Under the pieces are notes generated by a model. The model was given only the letters and a program-made list of their open reading frames with translations. It was not told where the DNA came from and searched no databases. A program made the translations under genes and the position numbers. From JAFDZV01 sp048594725 (lineage in GTDB: Bacteria; Bacteroidota; Ignavibacteria; OLB7): a stretch of DNA of 32,097 nucleotides. The stretch is taken from positions 1 to 32,097 of the forward strand of contig JBMDXA010000198.1 in NCBI GenBank assembly GCA_048594725.1, written 5' to 3'. How positions within the stretch are numbered: the first letter of the stretch is position 1; the number at the start of each line of letters is the position of its first letter. This document shows positions 22,473 to 29,493 of this stretch, piece after piece.

Positions 22473-22544
22473 TACTCCCAACGGGATTCGAACCCGTGCT
22501 ACCACCGTGAAAGGGTGGCGACCTAACCACTAGTCGATGGGAGC
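22473..22544 (-). tRNA. tRNA-Glu (anticodon TTC)
   Basis: Read on the minus strand it folds into a full cloverleaf: acceptor GCTCCCA with TGGGAGT (one G-U pair), D arm with GGTTAGG, anticodon stem CCACC/GGTGG around the loop containing TTC, and T arm ACGGG-TTCGAAT-CCCGT. CCA is not encoded. About 72 nucleotides. A terminator follows at once. Confidence 0.96.
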
Positions 22545-22641
22545 GTCTGCATCTCGCCCGGGTTTCCCCGGAGAGATTTCAAAGATACATCAGAGCAGTG
22601 GTCAGGCGCAACCGGCGCCACAAGTTTTTACGCACCGGCGC

Positions 22642-23061
22642 TTACTTCGCCTTGAACTTCTCCATTCCCCCCTCCTGGCAGCAGGCCGGAAGGTTCGCAT
22701 AGGCGACAGAATCGCGCGGGGTGCTGGGGGTGGAATAGCCGACCCCGGCGATCGCCCGCTCGATCTGCGTCTGCATCTCCGGAGAGTTGTTGGCTACCTT
22801 GACAAAAACGGTCTTGCTGTTGAGGTCCACGTTCACATCTCCGGTCCCATCCACCTTCTTCAAGCCCTCGGTGATGGTGTGGGCGCACGACTCGCACTGC
22901 ACGGTCGGCACCGAGACCTTCACCACGTTCGGGTCGTTGGCATCCATCGCCTGGCTTTCGGTTCCGGATGTGCGGGCATCGCCGTTGGCGGCATCGTTGC
23001 CGCCACAGGAGGCAAGCAACAGACCGAGCACCAGCAGGGTTCCTCCCAGAATCGTTTTCAC
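22642..23061 (-). CDS. Lipoprotein with heavy-metal-associated (HMA) domain
   Basis: A 139-residue envelope metal-binding protein. The GTG start at 23061 is firm: AAGGAG lies nine bases upstream. The lipobox is Leu-Leu-Ala-Ser-Cys19. After a Gly/Asn/Asp-rich linker, residues 47-110 match the HMA fold (beta-alpha-beta-beta-alpha-beta) with Val-Gln-Cys56-Glu-Ser-Cys59-Ala, Ile-Thr-Glu-Gly-Leu-Lys-Lys-Val, Val-Asn-Val-Asp-Leu-Asn-Ser-Lys-Thr-Val and Ile-Ala-Gly-Val-Gly-Tyr. A Cys127-Cys128 pair near the C-terminus may add ligands. HMA domains bind Cu(I), Zn, Hg or similar soft metals, so periplasmic metal capture is the inferred role. No metal ATPase gene is adjacent. Confidence 0.92.
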   Translation of the reverse strand: MKTILGGTLLVLGLLLASCGGNDAANGDARTSGTESQAMDANDPNVVKVSVPTVQCESCAHTITEGLKKVDGTGDVNVDLNSKTVFVKVANNSPEMQTQIERAIAGVGYSTPSTPRDSVAYANLPACCQEGGMEKFKAK

Positions 23062-23349
23062 GCTGTTTTCTCCTTATGTTTGGTATCGATAGATTCTCGT
23101 ATCCTCCTCCCCTCCCCGCCGGGGGCTCCGGGCGGCGAGGGGGTCCAACGGCTCGCGGTTGCGGGCCCGGCAGCCGCAAATATGGGCAATCGTCCGGAAA
23201 CTCCCGCCCCGTTTGACAGCTTGGAACGACCTGCCCCCTCCCCCCGCCATATCTCGCTGCGGCCGGTGGCGCAGCTTTTGTGTTACGCTGGTGATAGAGA
23301 CGATGAAACCGTAGAAGCATTCACATAAACGGAATCTGGAGGGAGAGCA

Positions 23350-23718
23350 ATGCCTGAAATAGTAAGACTCCTCACGGACGACCAGGGGACGATCACCCAC
23401 CTGGTGACTGAGGATGAGGCCCGGCTTTCGGTCGGGGAGCTTGCATCGGCGCTGACCAACGAGCAGGATTATTATATCACCTTCGGCGAGGATCAGCGTT
23501 ACACCATCTCCATCGTGGCCGAGGATGGTCATCTGGAACCCACCGTGGATGATCCCGATGGCGTTCATACCATCTGGGATCTGCCGCAGGAGGAAGATCC
23601 CGCCGAAAGCGAGATCGAGGAGATGTTCGAGGAATTGAACGACCTGGGCGAGTTCAACGCGCTGGGGCAGGATAATACCGAGCAATCCACCAGCACTCCG
23701 GGCAACGGGGAGATCTAG
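23350..23718 (+). CDS. Small acidic protein, DUF3892-like
   Basis: A 122-residue cytosolic protein. GGAGGG about seven bases before ATG 23350 fixes the start. Residues 12-80 (Gly-Thr-Ile-Thr-His-Leu-Val, Leu-Ser-Val-Gly-Glu-Leu-Ala-Ser-Ala-Leu, Tyr-Tyr-Ile-Thr-Phe, His-Leu-Glu-Pro-Thr-Val-Asp-Asp ... Asp-Leu-Pro) follow the general layout of DUF3892 proteins, though I hold that family name only tentatively. The last 40 residues are a very acidic, probably disordered tail. Function unknown. It is divergent from the HMA lipoprotein across a 288-base spacer that must hold both promoters. Confidence 0.7.
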   Translation: MPEIVRLLTDDQGTITHLVTEDEARLSVGELASALTNEQDYYITFGEDQRYTISIVAEDGHLEPTVDDPDGVHTIWDLPQEEDPAESEIEEMFEELNDLGEFNALGQDNTEQSTSTPGNGEI

Positions 23719-23961
23719 GCGAAAGCCCCCGGATCGTTGTTGCATACGTCTTTCCATACCTGCATGGACCGTCGCCGGTGATCGTGCCCGATCGCCGGCG
23801 TTCCGGTATTCCGGTGCAGCCGGTCCGGTCCCGATCAGCGGATGGGCCACTCCGGAGGGGGGCCACTCGCTCTCCTCCGGTGGCGGCTCCCGCCATCCGG
23901 CACCTCCCGTTCATCCATTGTCCCGTAGCGTCTCTGCCAGCATCATACCCAATAGCATCCG

Positions 23962-24273
23962 ATGAAACGATTCAGCCGCCGGTTCCGCCCGCGTCCTCTG
24001 ACGCTGAGGCGCAAAACCCTGTATGCCGCTCTTGTGGCGGTTCCGCTTCTTGCCATCCTCACGTTCGGCAACCGGGGCATTCTCAAACGGCTTGAGCTGG
24101 AGGGAGATGTCTCCACGCTGCATGAAACGCTCTATCGCGACCGGGCATCGGGAGATTCGCTGCGGCGCGAGATCGCCAGGATCAAGGCGGACACCGCAGC
24201 GGTGGAACGTCTCGCCCGCGAACGCTACGGCATGGTGCGGCCCGGTGAAAGCATCTACAGGGTGGATGAATGA
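23962..24273 (+). CDS. Septum formation initiator, FtsB/DivIC family
   Basis: A 103-residue single-pass membrane protein of the division complex. A basic cytoplasmic N-terminus (six Arg/Lys in the first 18) precedes one membrane segment (about 20-36). A coiled-coil helix follows (about 42-85, Leu-Glu-Gly-Asp ... Leu-Arg-Arg-Glu-Ile-Ala-Arg-Ile). It ends with the family signature: Val-Glu-Arg-Leu-Ala-Arg-Glu-Arg-Tyr-Gly-Met-Val-Arg-Pro-Gly-Glu-Ser. FtsB-type proteins bridge FtsL and FtsQ during septation. The stop overlaps the start of the ROK kinase gene (ATGA), so translation is probably coupled. A hairpin (CCACTCCGGAGG with CCTCCGGTGG, about 23849-23883) lies upstream. Confidence 0.93.
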   Translation: MKRFSRRFRPRPLTLRRKTLYAALVAVPLLAILTFGNRGILKRLELEGDVSTLHETLYRDRASGDSLRREIARIKADTAAVERLARERYGMVRPGESIYRVDE

Positions 24274-25226
24274 GCGCCAGTCGCATCGCCATCGGCGTTG
24301 ACGTGGGGGGCACGTCCATCAAGTTCGGTGTGGTGCGGGAGGATGGCACCATTCTCCACCAGACCAGCACGCCAACCCATGCCGAGACCGGCCCGGAGGA
24401 GGTCTTCCGCCGGATCGCTGCCGGCGTTGCCCCGCTGCTTCGGATGAGCGAGGGAGCCGCAGCGGGCGTGGGACTGGGAGTTCCCGGCGCCATCAACGAT
24501 CGCGGCGAGATATCCTATCCGCCCAACTTCCCCGGCTGGGAGATCGTTCCGGTGGCCGAACGCCTCCGCCCTCTTCTGCCGGATGCCCGCCGCATCGTGG
24601 TGGAGAACGATGCGAACGTGGCAGCCTACGCCGAGGCGCATGCCGGAGTGGGAAGCAGCGAACGGAATTTCCTGTTTGTGACGCTGGGGACCGGCGTGGG
24701 GGGATGCATCATCAGCGACGGGCGGATCTGGCGCGGAGGAAACGGAGGAGCCGGAGAGGTAGGGCATATCACCGTGGATATGCACGGGCAGCTCTGCAAC
24801 TGCGGCGCGCGCGGCTGCCTGGAATCCTATATCGGCCAGCGCTATATGTCCGATCTTGCCAAAAGCAGGATGCAGCGGGCCAGCGATACGATGCTGCATG
24901 CGATGGTGGCCGCCGGAGAGGAACTAAGCCCGAAGATCCTGGACGAAGCGGCGGAATCGGGGGATCAGTTCGCACGCGATTTTCTCGCGGAAATGGGAGA
25001 GATACTGGGCGTGGGGCTTGCCTCGGCGCTCAATCTCTGCGATCTTCATCTGGTGATCGTCGGCGGCGGAATGTCACGCGCGGAACGCTACCTGCTGGAA
25101 CCCGCCCGCAAGGCCTTGCGCTCGCGCGTGCTGAAATCGATAGCCCCGTATGCGGAGCTTCGCACCGCACGATTTTTCAACGACGCCGGTATGATAGGGG
25201 CCGCACTGCTGGCGATGGAGGAGTGA
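24270..25226 (+). CDS. ROK-family glucokinase
   Basis: A 318-residue sugar kinase, probably phosphorylating glucose with ATP in the cytoplasm. Phosphate-1 motif Asp11-Val-Gly-Gly-Thr-Ser-Ile-Lys; catalytic block Glu112-Asn-Asp114-Ala-Asn; Gly-Thr-Gly-Val-Gly-Gly (140-145); Gly-Glu163-Val-Gly-His166; and the zinc motif Cys176-Asn-Cys178-Gly-x-x-Gly-Cys183-Leu-Glu. Together these fit the ROK glucokinase subgroup well. The length is normal. It overlaps the FtsB-like gene by four bases. Other ROK sugars (mannose, N-acetylmannosamine) cannot be excluded by eye. The C-terminus reads Asn-Asp-Ala-Gly-Met-Ile-Gly-Ala-Ala, as is usual for the family. Confidence 0.93.
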   Translation: MSASRIAIGVDVGGTSIKFGVVREDGTILHQTSTPTHAETGPEEVFRRIAAGVAPLLRMSEGAAAGVGLGVPGAINDRGEISYPPNFPGWEIVPVAERLRPLLPDARRIVVENDANVAAYAEAHAGVGSSERNFLFVTLGTGVGGCIISDGRIWRGGNGGAGEVGHITVDMHGQLCNCGARGCLESYIGQRYMSDLAKSRMQRASDTMLHAMVAAGEELSPKILDEAAESGDQFARDFLAEMGEILGVGLASALNLCDLHLVIVGGGMSRAERYLLEPARKALRSRVLKSIAPYAELRTARFFNDAGMIGAALLAMEE

Positions 25227-25299
25227 TACCGGAATACCCCCGCTCCTCCGTCGGCTGAACGGGTTTCACATCCATTGAGCGCCCCTCCCCTGTTGATAA

Positions 25300-25375
25300 C
25301 CCCCGGAGCCAACACCTATACGGTGTTGCCTGTGTGTAGAAAAGGAGAAAGCTTTTCCGGAGGGGACACTTATCA
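25300..25375 (-). repeat. Dispersed spacer repeat, copy 4 (partial)
   Basis: Read on the minus strand: CCCCTCCGGAAAAGC, CTACACACAGG, the hairpin CAACACC-GTAT-AGGTGTTG and GGCTCCGGGGG, matching the order in the copy at 22210-22310. It lies in the 259-base spacer before the Lgt-like gene, in which I see no gene. Confidence 0.65.
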
Positions 25376-25485
25376 CTGCCGGCATCACTCCCTGGCAACA
25401 TTCCATTATCCCGGATTCCGATACCAGAGGCGCAGCCGGGTTCACGGCACCAACCAAGTACCGATAACAGGCCACAATTCTCCGC

Positions 25486-26256
25486 ATGTCTTTTCCCGTC
25501 TATATCGATCTGTTCGGACTGAAACTGCATCCGCATCTGCTGTTCGAAACGCTCGCCTATTCGGCCGGGTTCCAGTTGTACCTGCGTACAAGGGGGCGCT
25601 GGGGTCATCCGGTTATCCCGTTCGAGAAAAATCTCTGGATCGTCGTCGGCTGCATTTTCGGCGCGCTTATCGGATCGAAATTCCTGAATATCCTGGAGAT
25701 GCCACTCGATTACTGGGCGCACAAGGGGGAATTGCTCTACTGGATCGAGGGGAAGACGATCGTGGGCGGCCTGCTGGGCGGCTGGATCGGCGTGGAGATC
25801 GCGAAAAAAAAGCTCGGCATCACCTATGCCACCGGCGATGCCTATGTATTTCCGCTGATACTGGGCACGGCCGTGGGGAGGGTGGGATGTTTTCTCAGCG
25901 GCCTTGACGATAAAACCTATGGCACCGCCACGGCGCTCCCCTGGGGAGTGGATTTCGGCGATGGAATATCCCGGCATCCCACGCAGCTCTACGAGATCGG
26001 CTTTATGCTCCTGCTGGCCGGGGCGCTGGCAGTGCGGATGCGCCGCCCCTACGCAAACGGATACCTTTTCCGGATCTTCATCCTGGCCTATCTTCTCTTC
26101 CGGTTCGTCGTGGAATTCTTCAAGCCACGCTACGCGCCGCTGGTGCTCAGCACCATCCAGATAGCCTCGCTGGCCGGCGCCCTTTATACGGCCTGGCTCC
26201 TCGGCAGGGCCAATCACTTGCAACCAGAACCAAGCGAACGTTCCTCCTATGGCTGA
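25486..26256 (+). CDS. Lgt-like integral membrane protein, divergent
   Basis: A 256-residue polytopic membrane protein of the prolipoprotein diacylglyceryl transferase fold. Lgt signature pieces are present: Gly-Gly-Leu-Leu-Gly-Gly (94-99), Gly-Arg132-Val-Gly-Cys-Phe, His-Pro-Thr-Gln-Leu-Tyr-Glu (164-170) and Phe-Arg206-Phe-Val-Val-Glu210-Phe-Phe. By my alignment to E. coli Lgt, several important positions differ: His103 is Val93, Asn146 is Cys135, and the Asn-Gly-Glu151 stretch is Ser-Gly-Leu-Asp-Asp with an insertion. The two key arginines (R143 and R239 equivalents) are kept. This suggests a lipid-handling relative, not the general lipoprotein-modifying Lgt. It overlaps the radical SAM gene by eight bases, pointing to a joint function. 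ATG 25486 has no Shine-Dalgarno sequence. Confidence 0.85.
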   Translation: MSFPVYIDLFGLKLHPHLLFETLAYSAGFQLYLRTRGRWGHPVIPFEKNLWIVVGCIFGALIGSKFLNILEMPLDYWAHKGELLYWIEGKTIVGGLLGGWIGVEIAKKKLGITYATGDAYVFPLILGTAVGRVGCFLSGLDDKTYGTATALPWGVDFGDGISRHPTQLYEIGFMLLLAGALAVRMRRPYANGYLFRIFILAYLLFRFVVEFFKPRYAPLVLSTIQIASLAGALYTAWLLGRANHLQPEPSERSSYG

Positions 26257-27664
26257 TCGTCCATACCTCTTCTACGAACTGACCAACAGCATCTGCTCGA
26301 TCTGCCTGCGCAAGGTGGAGGCGAAGGTGGTGATAGAGAACGGTCGCGTATATCTGCATAAACATTGCCCGCAGCATCGTACGCAGAAAGTGCTGATCTC
26401 CACCGATGCCGAGTATTACAAGCTCACGCGGAATTATCTGAAGCCGGGCCAGCTCCCGCGCAGGTTCAATACGCCGGTCCGCTACGGCTGCCCGTACGAC
26501 TGCGGGCTCTGCTCCGATCACGAGCAGCATGGCTGCCTGACGCTGGTGGAAATCACCGACGGCTGCAATCTCACCTGCCCGGTCTGTTATGCCGAAAGCT
26601 CGCCGGCCCGGATGAAACACCGTTCGCTGGAGCAGATCGCATTTATGCTGGACTGTGCCGTGCGCAACGAGGGGGAGCCCGATATCGTGCAGATCAGCGG
26701 CGGCGAGCCCACCATCCATCCCGATTTTTTCACGGTGCTGGATATGGCAAAGGCGCGGCCGATAAAACATCTGATGGTCAATACCAACGGCATCAGGATA
26801 GCGCAGGACGAGGAGTTCGCGCGGCGCCTGGCCGAGTATATGCCGGGGTTCGAGATCTATCTGCAGTTCGACTCATTGGAGGATGAGCCGCTCCGCGTGC
26901 TGCGCGGCGCCGATCTGGGAGGCATACGCCGCCGGGCGCTGGAGCATCTGAACAAATACAACATCTCCACCAATCTCGTGGTGACCCTGCAGAAGGGGCT
27001 GAACGACGGAGAGATCGGCAGGATGATCGACTTCGCGCTCCAGCAGCCATGCGTGCGCGGCATCACCTTCCAGCCGGTGCAGGTGGCCGGCCGCCTCGAT
27101 ACGTTCGATCCGGAACACGACCGGCTGACGCTGGCGGAGGTGCGGCAGAATATTCTCTCGCAGAGCGATGTATTCCGCCCGCAGGATATCATCCCGGTCC
27201 CCTGCCACCCCGATTGCCTGGCGATGGGGTACGCTCTGAAAATGGGAGGAGAGGTGATCCCCCTTACCGGCCTGATCGATCCGGACTTTCTTCTCAACTC
27301 CGAGGGGAGCACTATCGTGTACGAACAGCATCCGGGATTGCGTGAACATCTCATCAAACTGTTCTCGACCTCCCACTCCCCTCTCTCCTCGGCGCTCTCG
27401 CTGAAACAGCTTCTCTGCTGCCTGCCGCTGGTGGATGCGCCGGAGGATATCGGCTACGATAATATCTTCCGCGTCATCATCATGCAGTTCCTCGACCCGC
27501 ATAATTTCGATGTGCGCTCGGTGAAACGCTCCTGCGTGCATATCGTGCATCCGGATGGCCGCGTTATCCCGTTCGATACCTATAACATCTTCTATCGCGA
27601 CGGGCGCGAGGAATATCTTGCGAAGCTCCGGGAATTATATGAACCGGCGCTCGTGGAATTATGA
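26249..27664 (+). CDS. Radical SAM protein, Tes/MJ0619-like
   Basis: A 471-residue radical S-adenosylmethionine enzyme. Radical SAM cluster: Cys106-x3-Cys110-x2-Cys113 (Cys-Asn-Leu-Thr-Cys-Pro-Val-Cys), with Gly-Gly-Glu-Pro-Thr at 151-155. Extra cysteine sets stand before it: Cys16-x2-Cys19 with Cys40, and Cys81-x3-Cys85-x2-Cys88 with Cys96. Cys319/Cys323 and a Cys-Cys pair near residue 390 come later. This multi-cluster layout, with a small metal site ahead of the core, is what I know from the MJ0619 family, whose archaeal member Tes joins lipid chains to make tetraethers. The bacterial product cannot be read from sequence. The gene overlaps the Lgt-like gene upstream (8 bases) and the mini membrane protein downstream (ATGA, 4 bases). 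Other radical SAM subfamilies remain possible. Confidence 0.85.
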   Translation: MADRPYLFYELTNSICSICLRKVEAKVVIENGRVYLHKHCPQHRTQKVLISTDAEYYKLTRNYLKPGQLPRRFNTPVRYGCPYDCGLCSDHEQHGCLTLVEITDGCNLTCPVCYAESSPARMKHRSLEQIAFMLDCAVRNEGEPDIVQISGGEPTIHPDFFTVLDMAKARPIKHLMVNTNGIRIAQDEEFARRLAEYMPGFEIYLQFDSLEDEPLRVLRGADLGGIRRRALEHLNKYNISTNLVVTLQKGLNDGEIGRMIDFALQQPCVRGITFQPVQVAGRLDTFDPEHDRLTLAEVRQNILSQSDVFRPQDIIPVPCHPDCLAMGYALKMGGEVIPLTGLIDPDFLLNSEGSTIVYEQHPGLREHLIKLFSTSHSPLSSALSLKQLLCCLPLVDAPEDIGYDNIFRVIIMQFLDPHNFDVRSVKRSCVHIVHPDGRVIPFDTYNIFYRDGREEYLAKLRELYEPALVEL

Positions 27665-27972
27665 GCGGTATACAGCCCGAACGAAAAAAACGGGTCCGCA
27701 CGCCGCAGGAGAAAATCAGCGATGAAGGGGATTTTCTGGTCGGGATGGTGATCGGAATCGTCGTAGCCTTCTTCTGCGGAACTACAATGTTTGCGGAAGG
27801 ATTCAGCAGGAGCAAGCTTGCCTACCCCTATCTTGCCTGCGTTGCAATCATAGCCGCTGCCCTGCTGCTGGTATATCATCTCCGGAAACGGGGACAGCGG
27901 CTGGTACTGCACGGCATGATCGTGTCTCTGCTGCTCGGGCTGTTTCTGGTGGGACTCTGCGCCATACTATAG
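27661..27972 (+). CDS. Mini membrane protein 1, GLC-motif paralogue
   Basis: A 103-residue protein with three membrane segments (about 25-45, 53-74, 80-103). The N-terminus is basic and cytoplasmic-looking (Arg-Lys-Lys-Arg-Val-Arg). A basic loop Arg-Lys-Arg-Gly-Gln-Arg precedes the last segment, which ends Leu-Val-Gly-Leu-Cys-Ala-Ile-Leu. Its ATG overlaps the stop of the radical SAM gene (ATGA), so it belongs to that operon. It shares layout and C-terminal motif with the next two genes. No known family. Confidence 0.75.
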   Translation: MSGIQPERKKRVRTPQEKISDEGDFLVGMVIGIVVAFFCGTTMFAEGFSRSKLAYPYLACVAIIAAALLLVYHLRKRGQRLVLHGMIVSLLLGLFLVGLCAIL

Positions 27973-28040
27973 CAGCCCGGCGTTGCCCGCGATGACCGAC
28001 ATCAGTGATACATGCCGCATAAGGACTAAGGACCTGGAGG

Positions 28041-28325
28041 ATGAGCCAACGGAATGATCCGCTGGTACGGCGGAACAGTATCATCGGTGGAGCGTTCGGA
28101 CTGGGAACGTTCCTGAGCGTTCATGGGGTGTGGATCTCGGCGGTCATCATGGAGAGCTTCGCCAATCCCGTCACCATTCCGCTGATCGGCGCTCTGCTCT
28201 GGCTGGCGGCCCATTCAGTACGGCAGATGATTCGGGGACGGAAGGGCTTTGCTGCAGGTTTTCTGATTACATTCGGCGTACTGATGCTGCTGTTCGGTCT
28301 CTGTGTGGCCCTTACGGTGCCATAA
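28041..28325 (+). CDS. Mini membrane protein 2, GLC-motif paralogue
   Basis: A 94-residue protein with three hydrophobic segments (about 14-38, 43-60, 68-94). A basic loop (Arg-Gly-Arg-Lys-Gly-Phe-Ala-Ala-Gly) leads into the last segment, which ends Leu-Leu-Phe-Gly-Leu-Cys-Val-Ala. The same order occurs in the genes before and after. AAGGA lies eight bases before ATG 28041. 68 bases separate it from the preceding stop. No known family. Confidence 0.72.
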   Translation: MSQRNDPLVRRNSIIGGAFGLGTFLSVHGVWISAVIMESFANPVTIPLIGALLWLAAHSVRQMIRGRKGFAAGFLITFGVLMLLFGLCVALTVP

Positions 28326-28379
28326 CCCGCCATACAGCAGTGGATATCGGTTCTGCCAAATACTTCTCAAACGGCATCT

Positions 28380-28691
28380 ATGAGCGACGAACAGAATACC
28401 GGAATACACGATCAGGAGAAACCGGCCACTCCCGAAAAGGGCAATGGCGGCAATGTCGCTCTGGGATGCCTGGTGGGTGTGATGATGGGGGGCTCCGCCT
28501 TCCTGACGCTCCTGGCATATTCGCTCGGGAACGGCGATGAATCGGCCTATATCTTTTTGATAGTTCCCCTGCTGCTGCTGGCATATGCGCTCTTCGCCAT
28601 ATTCCGCCAGAAGAAGAAGGGATTCGCCCAGGGCCTGCTGATCGCAACCGGTATTCTGGCATTGCTGCTGGGGCTCTGTTTCATAGGGTAG
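28380..28691 (+). CDS. Mini membrane protein 3, GLC-motif paralogue
   Basis: A 103-residue protein: hydrophilic N-terminus (about 25 residues, Glu/Lys/Asn-rich), three hydrophobic segments (about 26-50, 54-75, 81-103), basic loop Arg-Gln-Lys-Lys-Lys-Gly-Phe-Ala-Gln-Gly and C-terminus Leu-Leu-Leu-Gly-Leu-Cys-Phe. It is closest to the preceding gene across the loop and last segment. No Shine-Dalgarno sequence before ATG 28380; 54 bases from the previous stop. No known family. Confidence 0.72.
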   Translation: MSDEQNTGIHDQEKPATPEKGNGGNVALGCLVGVMMGGSAFLTLLAYSLGNGDESAYIFLIVPLLLLAYALFAIFRQKKKGFAQGLLIATGILALLLGLCFIG

Positions 28692-28740
28692 GCCCGGCAC
28701 ACGGGAACGCGGCCGGAACATGGACCCCTCCGATACAAAG

Positions 28741-29187
28741 CTATTGCCGCTCCCTGCCGTAGACGCCCCATCCCTTTCTCCCGAACCGCCTCATAAGCAA
28801 TGCGCCGAGCACGAACACGATACCGATGCAGGCGGCGATGGTGGAGGAGAAATAAAGCTCCGTAAATGAATCGATACGGGCGTTCTGCGGCTGCTCCGGA
28901 CGATACAGCACCGGCACCTCCGCTCCCTGCGCATAGGCCGGAGGATAATTGCTGGACCCCGATCGGAAACGGATAATGGAGCCATCCGGCAGCGAGAATG
29001 CCACCGTCGGCGTGGTAAGCGAATATTCCCCCTTCTCCCCGGTCTTCCCCACCTCGATCAGCGTATCCACGGTGCCGACAGCCTGGCGCGCTCCGCTGGT
29101 GAAGATATACGTATCCGCACCGTAATAGACGGCCATAATCACCGCGATAAAACCGACGACAAAAAATCCCCAGAAAAGAGCCTTCAC
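28741..29187 (-). CDS. DUF3592 membrane protein
   Basis: A 148-residue protein with one membrane segment at each end (about 4-25 and 113-134) and an extracytoplasmic beta domain between. The domain shows the DUF3592 order: Val-Gly-Thr-Val-Asp, Pro-Thr-Val-Ala-Phe-Ser-Leu-Pro-Asp-Gly, Phe-Arg-Ser-Gly-Ser-Ser-Asn-Tyr-Pro-Pro-Ala-Tyr, Gly-Ala-Glu-Val-Pro-Val-Leu-Tyr-Arg-Pro-Glu and Asn-Ala-Arg-Ile-Asp-Ser-Phe. GTG start at 29187 is supported by AGAGGA eight bases upstream. Function of the family is unknown. It converges on the mini membrane protein genes. Confidence 0.9.
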   Translation of the reverse strand: MKALFWGFFVVGFIAVIMAVYYGADTYIFTSGARQAVGTVDTLIEVGKTGEKGEYSLTTPTVAFSLPDGSIIRFRSGSSNYPPAYAQGAEVPVLYRPEQPQNARIDSFTELYFSSTIAACIGIVFVLGALLMRRFGRKGWGVYGRERQ

Positions 29188-29493
29188 GCGATATTCCTCT
29201 TGGTGAGTCCAGCAGACCAGGTACTTCGGAATACGTTCTCTGAGATTCTGCTGCTCTGCTGTCGCGGAGTCGAACTCCGCGACAACGCATCTCAGGAAAC
29301 GTAGGTTATATACGTAAGAGCCTGAAATTACGGCGCGGTCCTTCTCTGTGCCACTTTCTTTTTACTGCTATCCATCATCCATCGGCGTGCGCTGCCCTTA
29401 TCACTCCGCTCCGCTCTCCTCCGTATATTCCCCATCAATGCCCGCCGGCTCTGCTACAGCTTCAGAGCGTGACGGGAAACCGAATCATCCGAG
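29188..29493. other. Divergent spacer with large inverted-repeat element
   Basis: About 305 bases between divergent genes. The left part is occupied by the 70-base inverted repeat at 29233-29302. The right part (29303-29440) is AT-richer and pyrimidine-rich and probably holds the plus-strand promoter. No open frame of note. Confidence 0.5.
29233..29302. repeat. 70-base nested inverted repeat
   Basis: The outer arms ACGTTCTCTGAGAT (29233-29246) and ATCTCAGGAAACGT (29289-29302) match at 12 of 14 positions. The inner perfect stem TGTCGCGGAGT (29260-29270) / ACTCCGCGACA (29274-29284) has a three-base loop. It looks like a miniature mobile-type or REP-like element. Confidence 0.65.

Noticed and set aside
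22473..22544. tRNA-Glu as an integration site of a genomic island
   Set aside because: No integrase gene and no repeated tRNA 3' end is visible within the window. The tRNA has its own terminator and ordinary neighbours.
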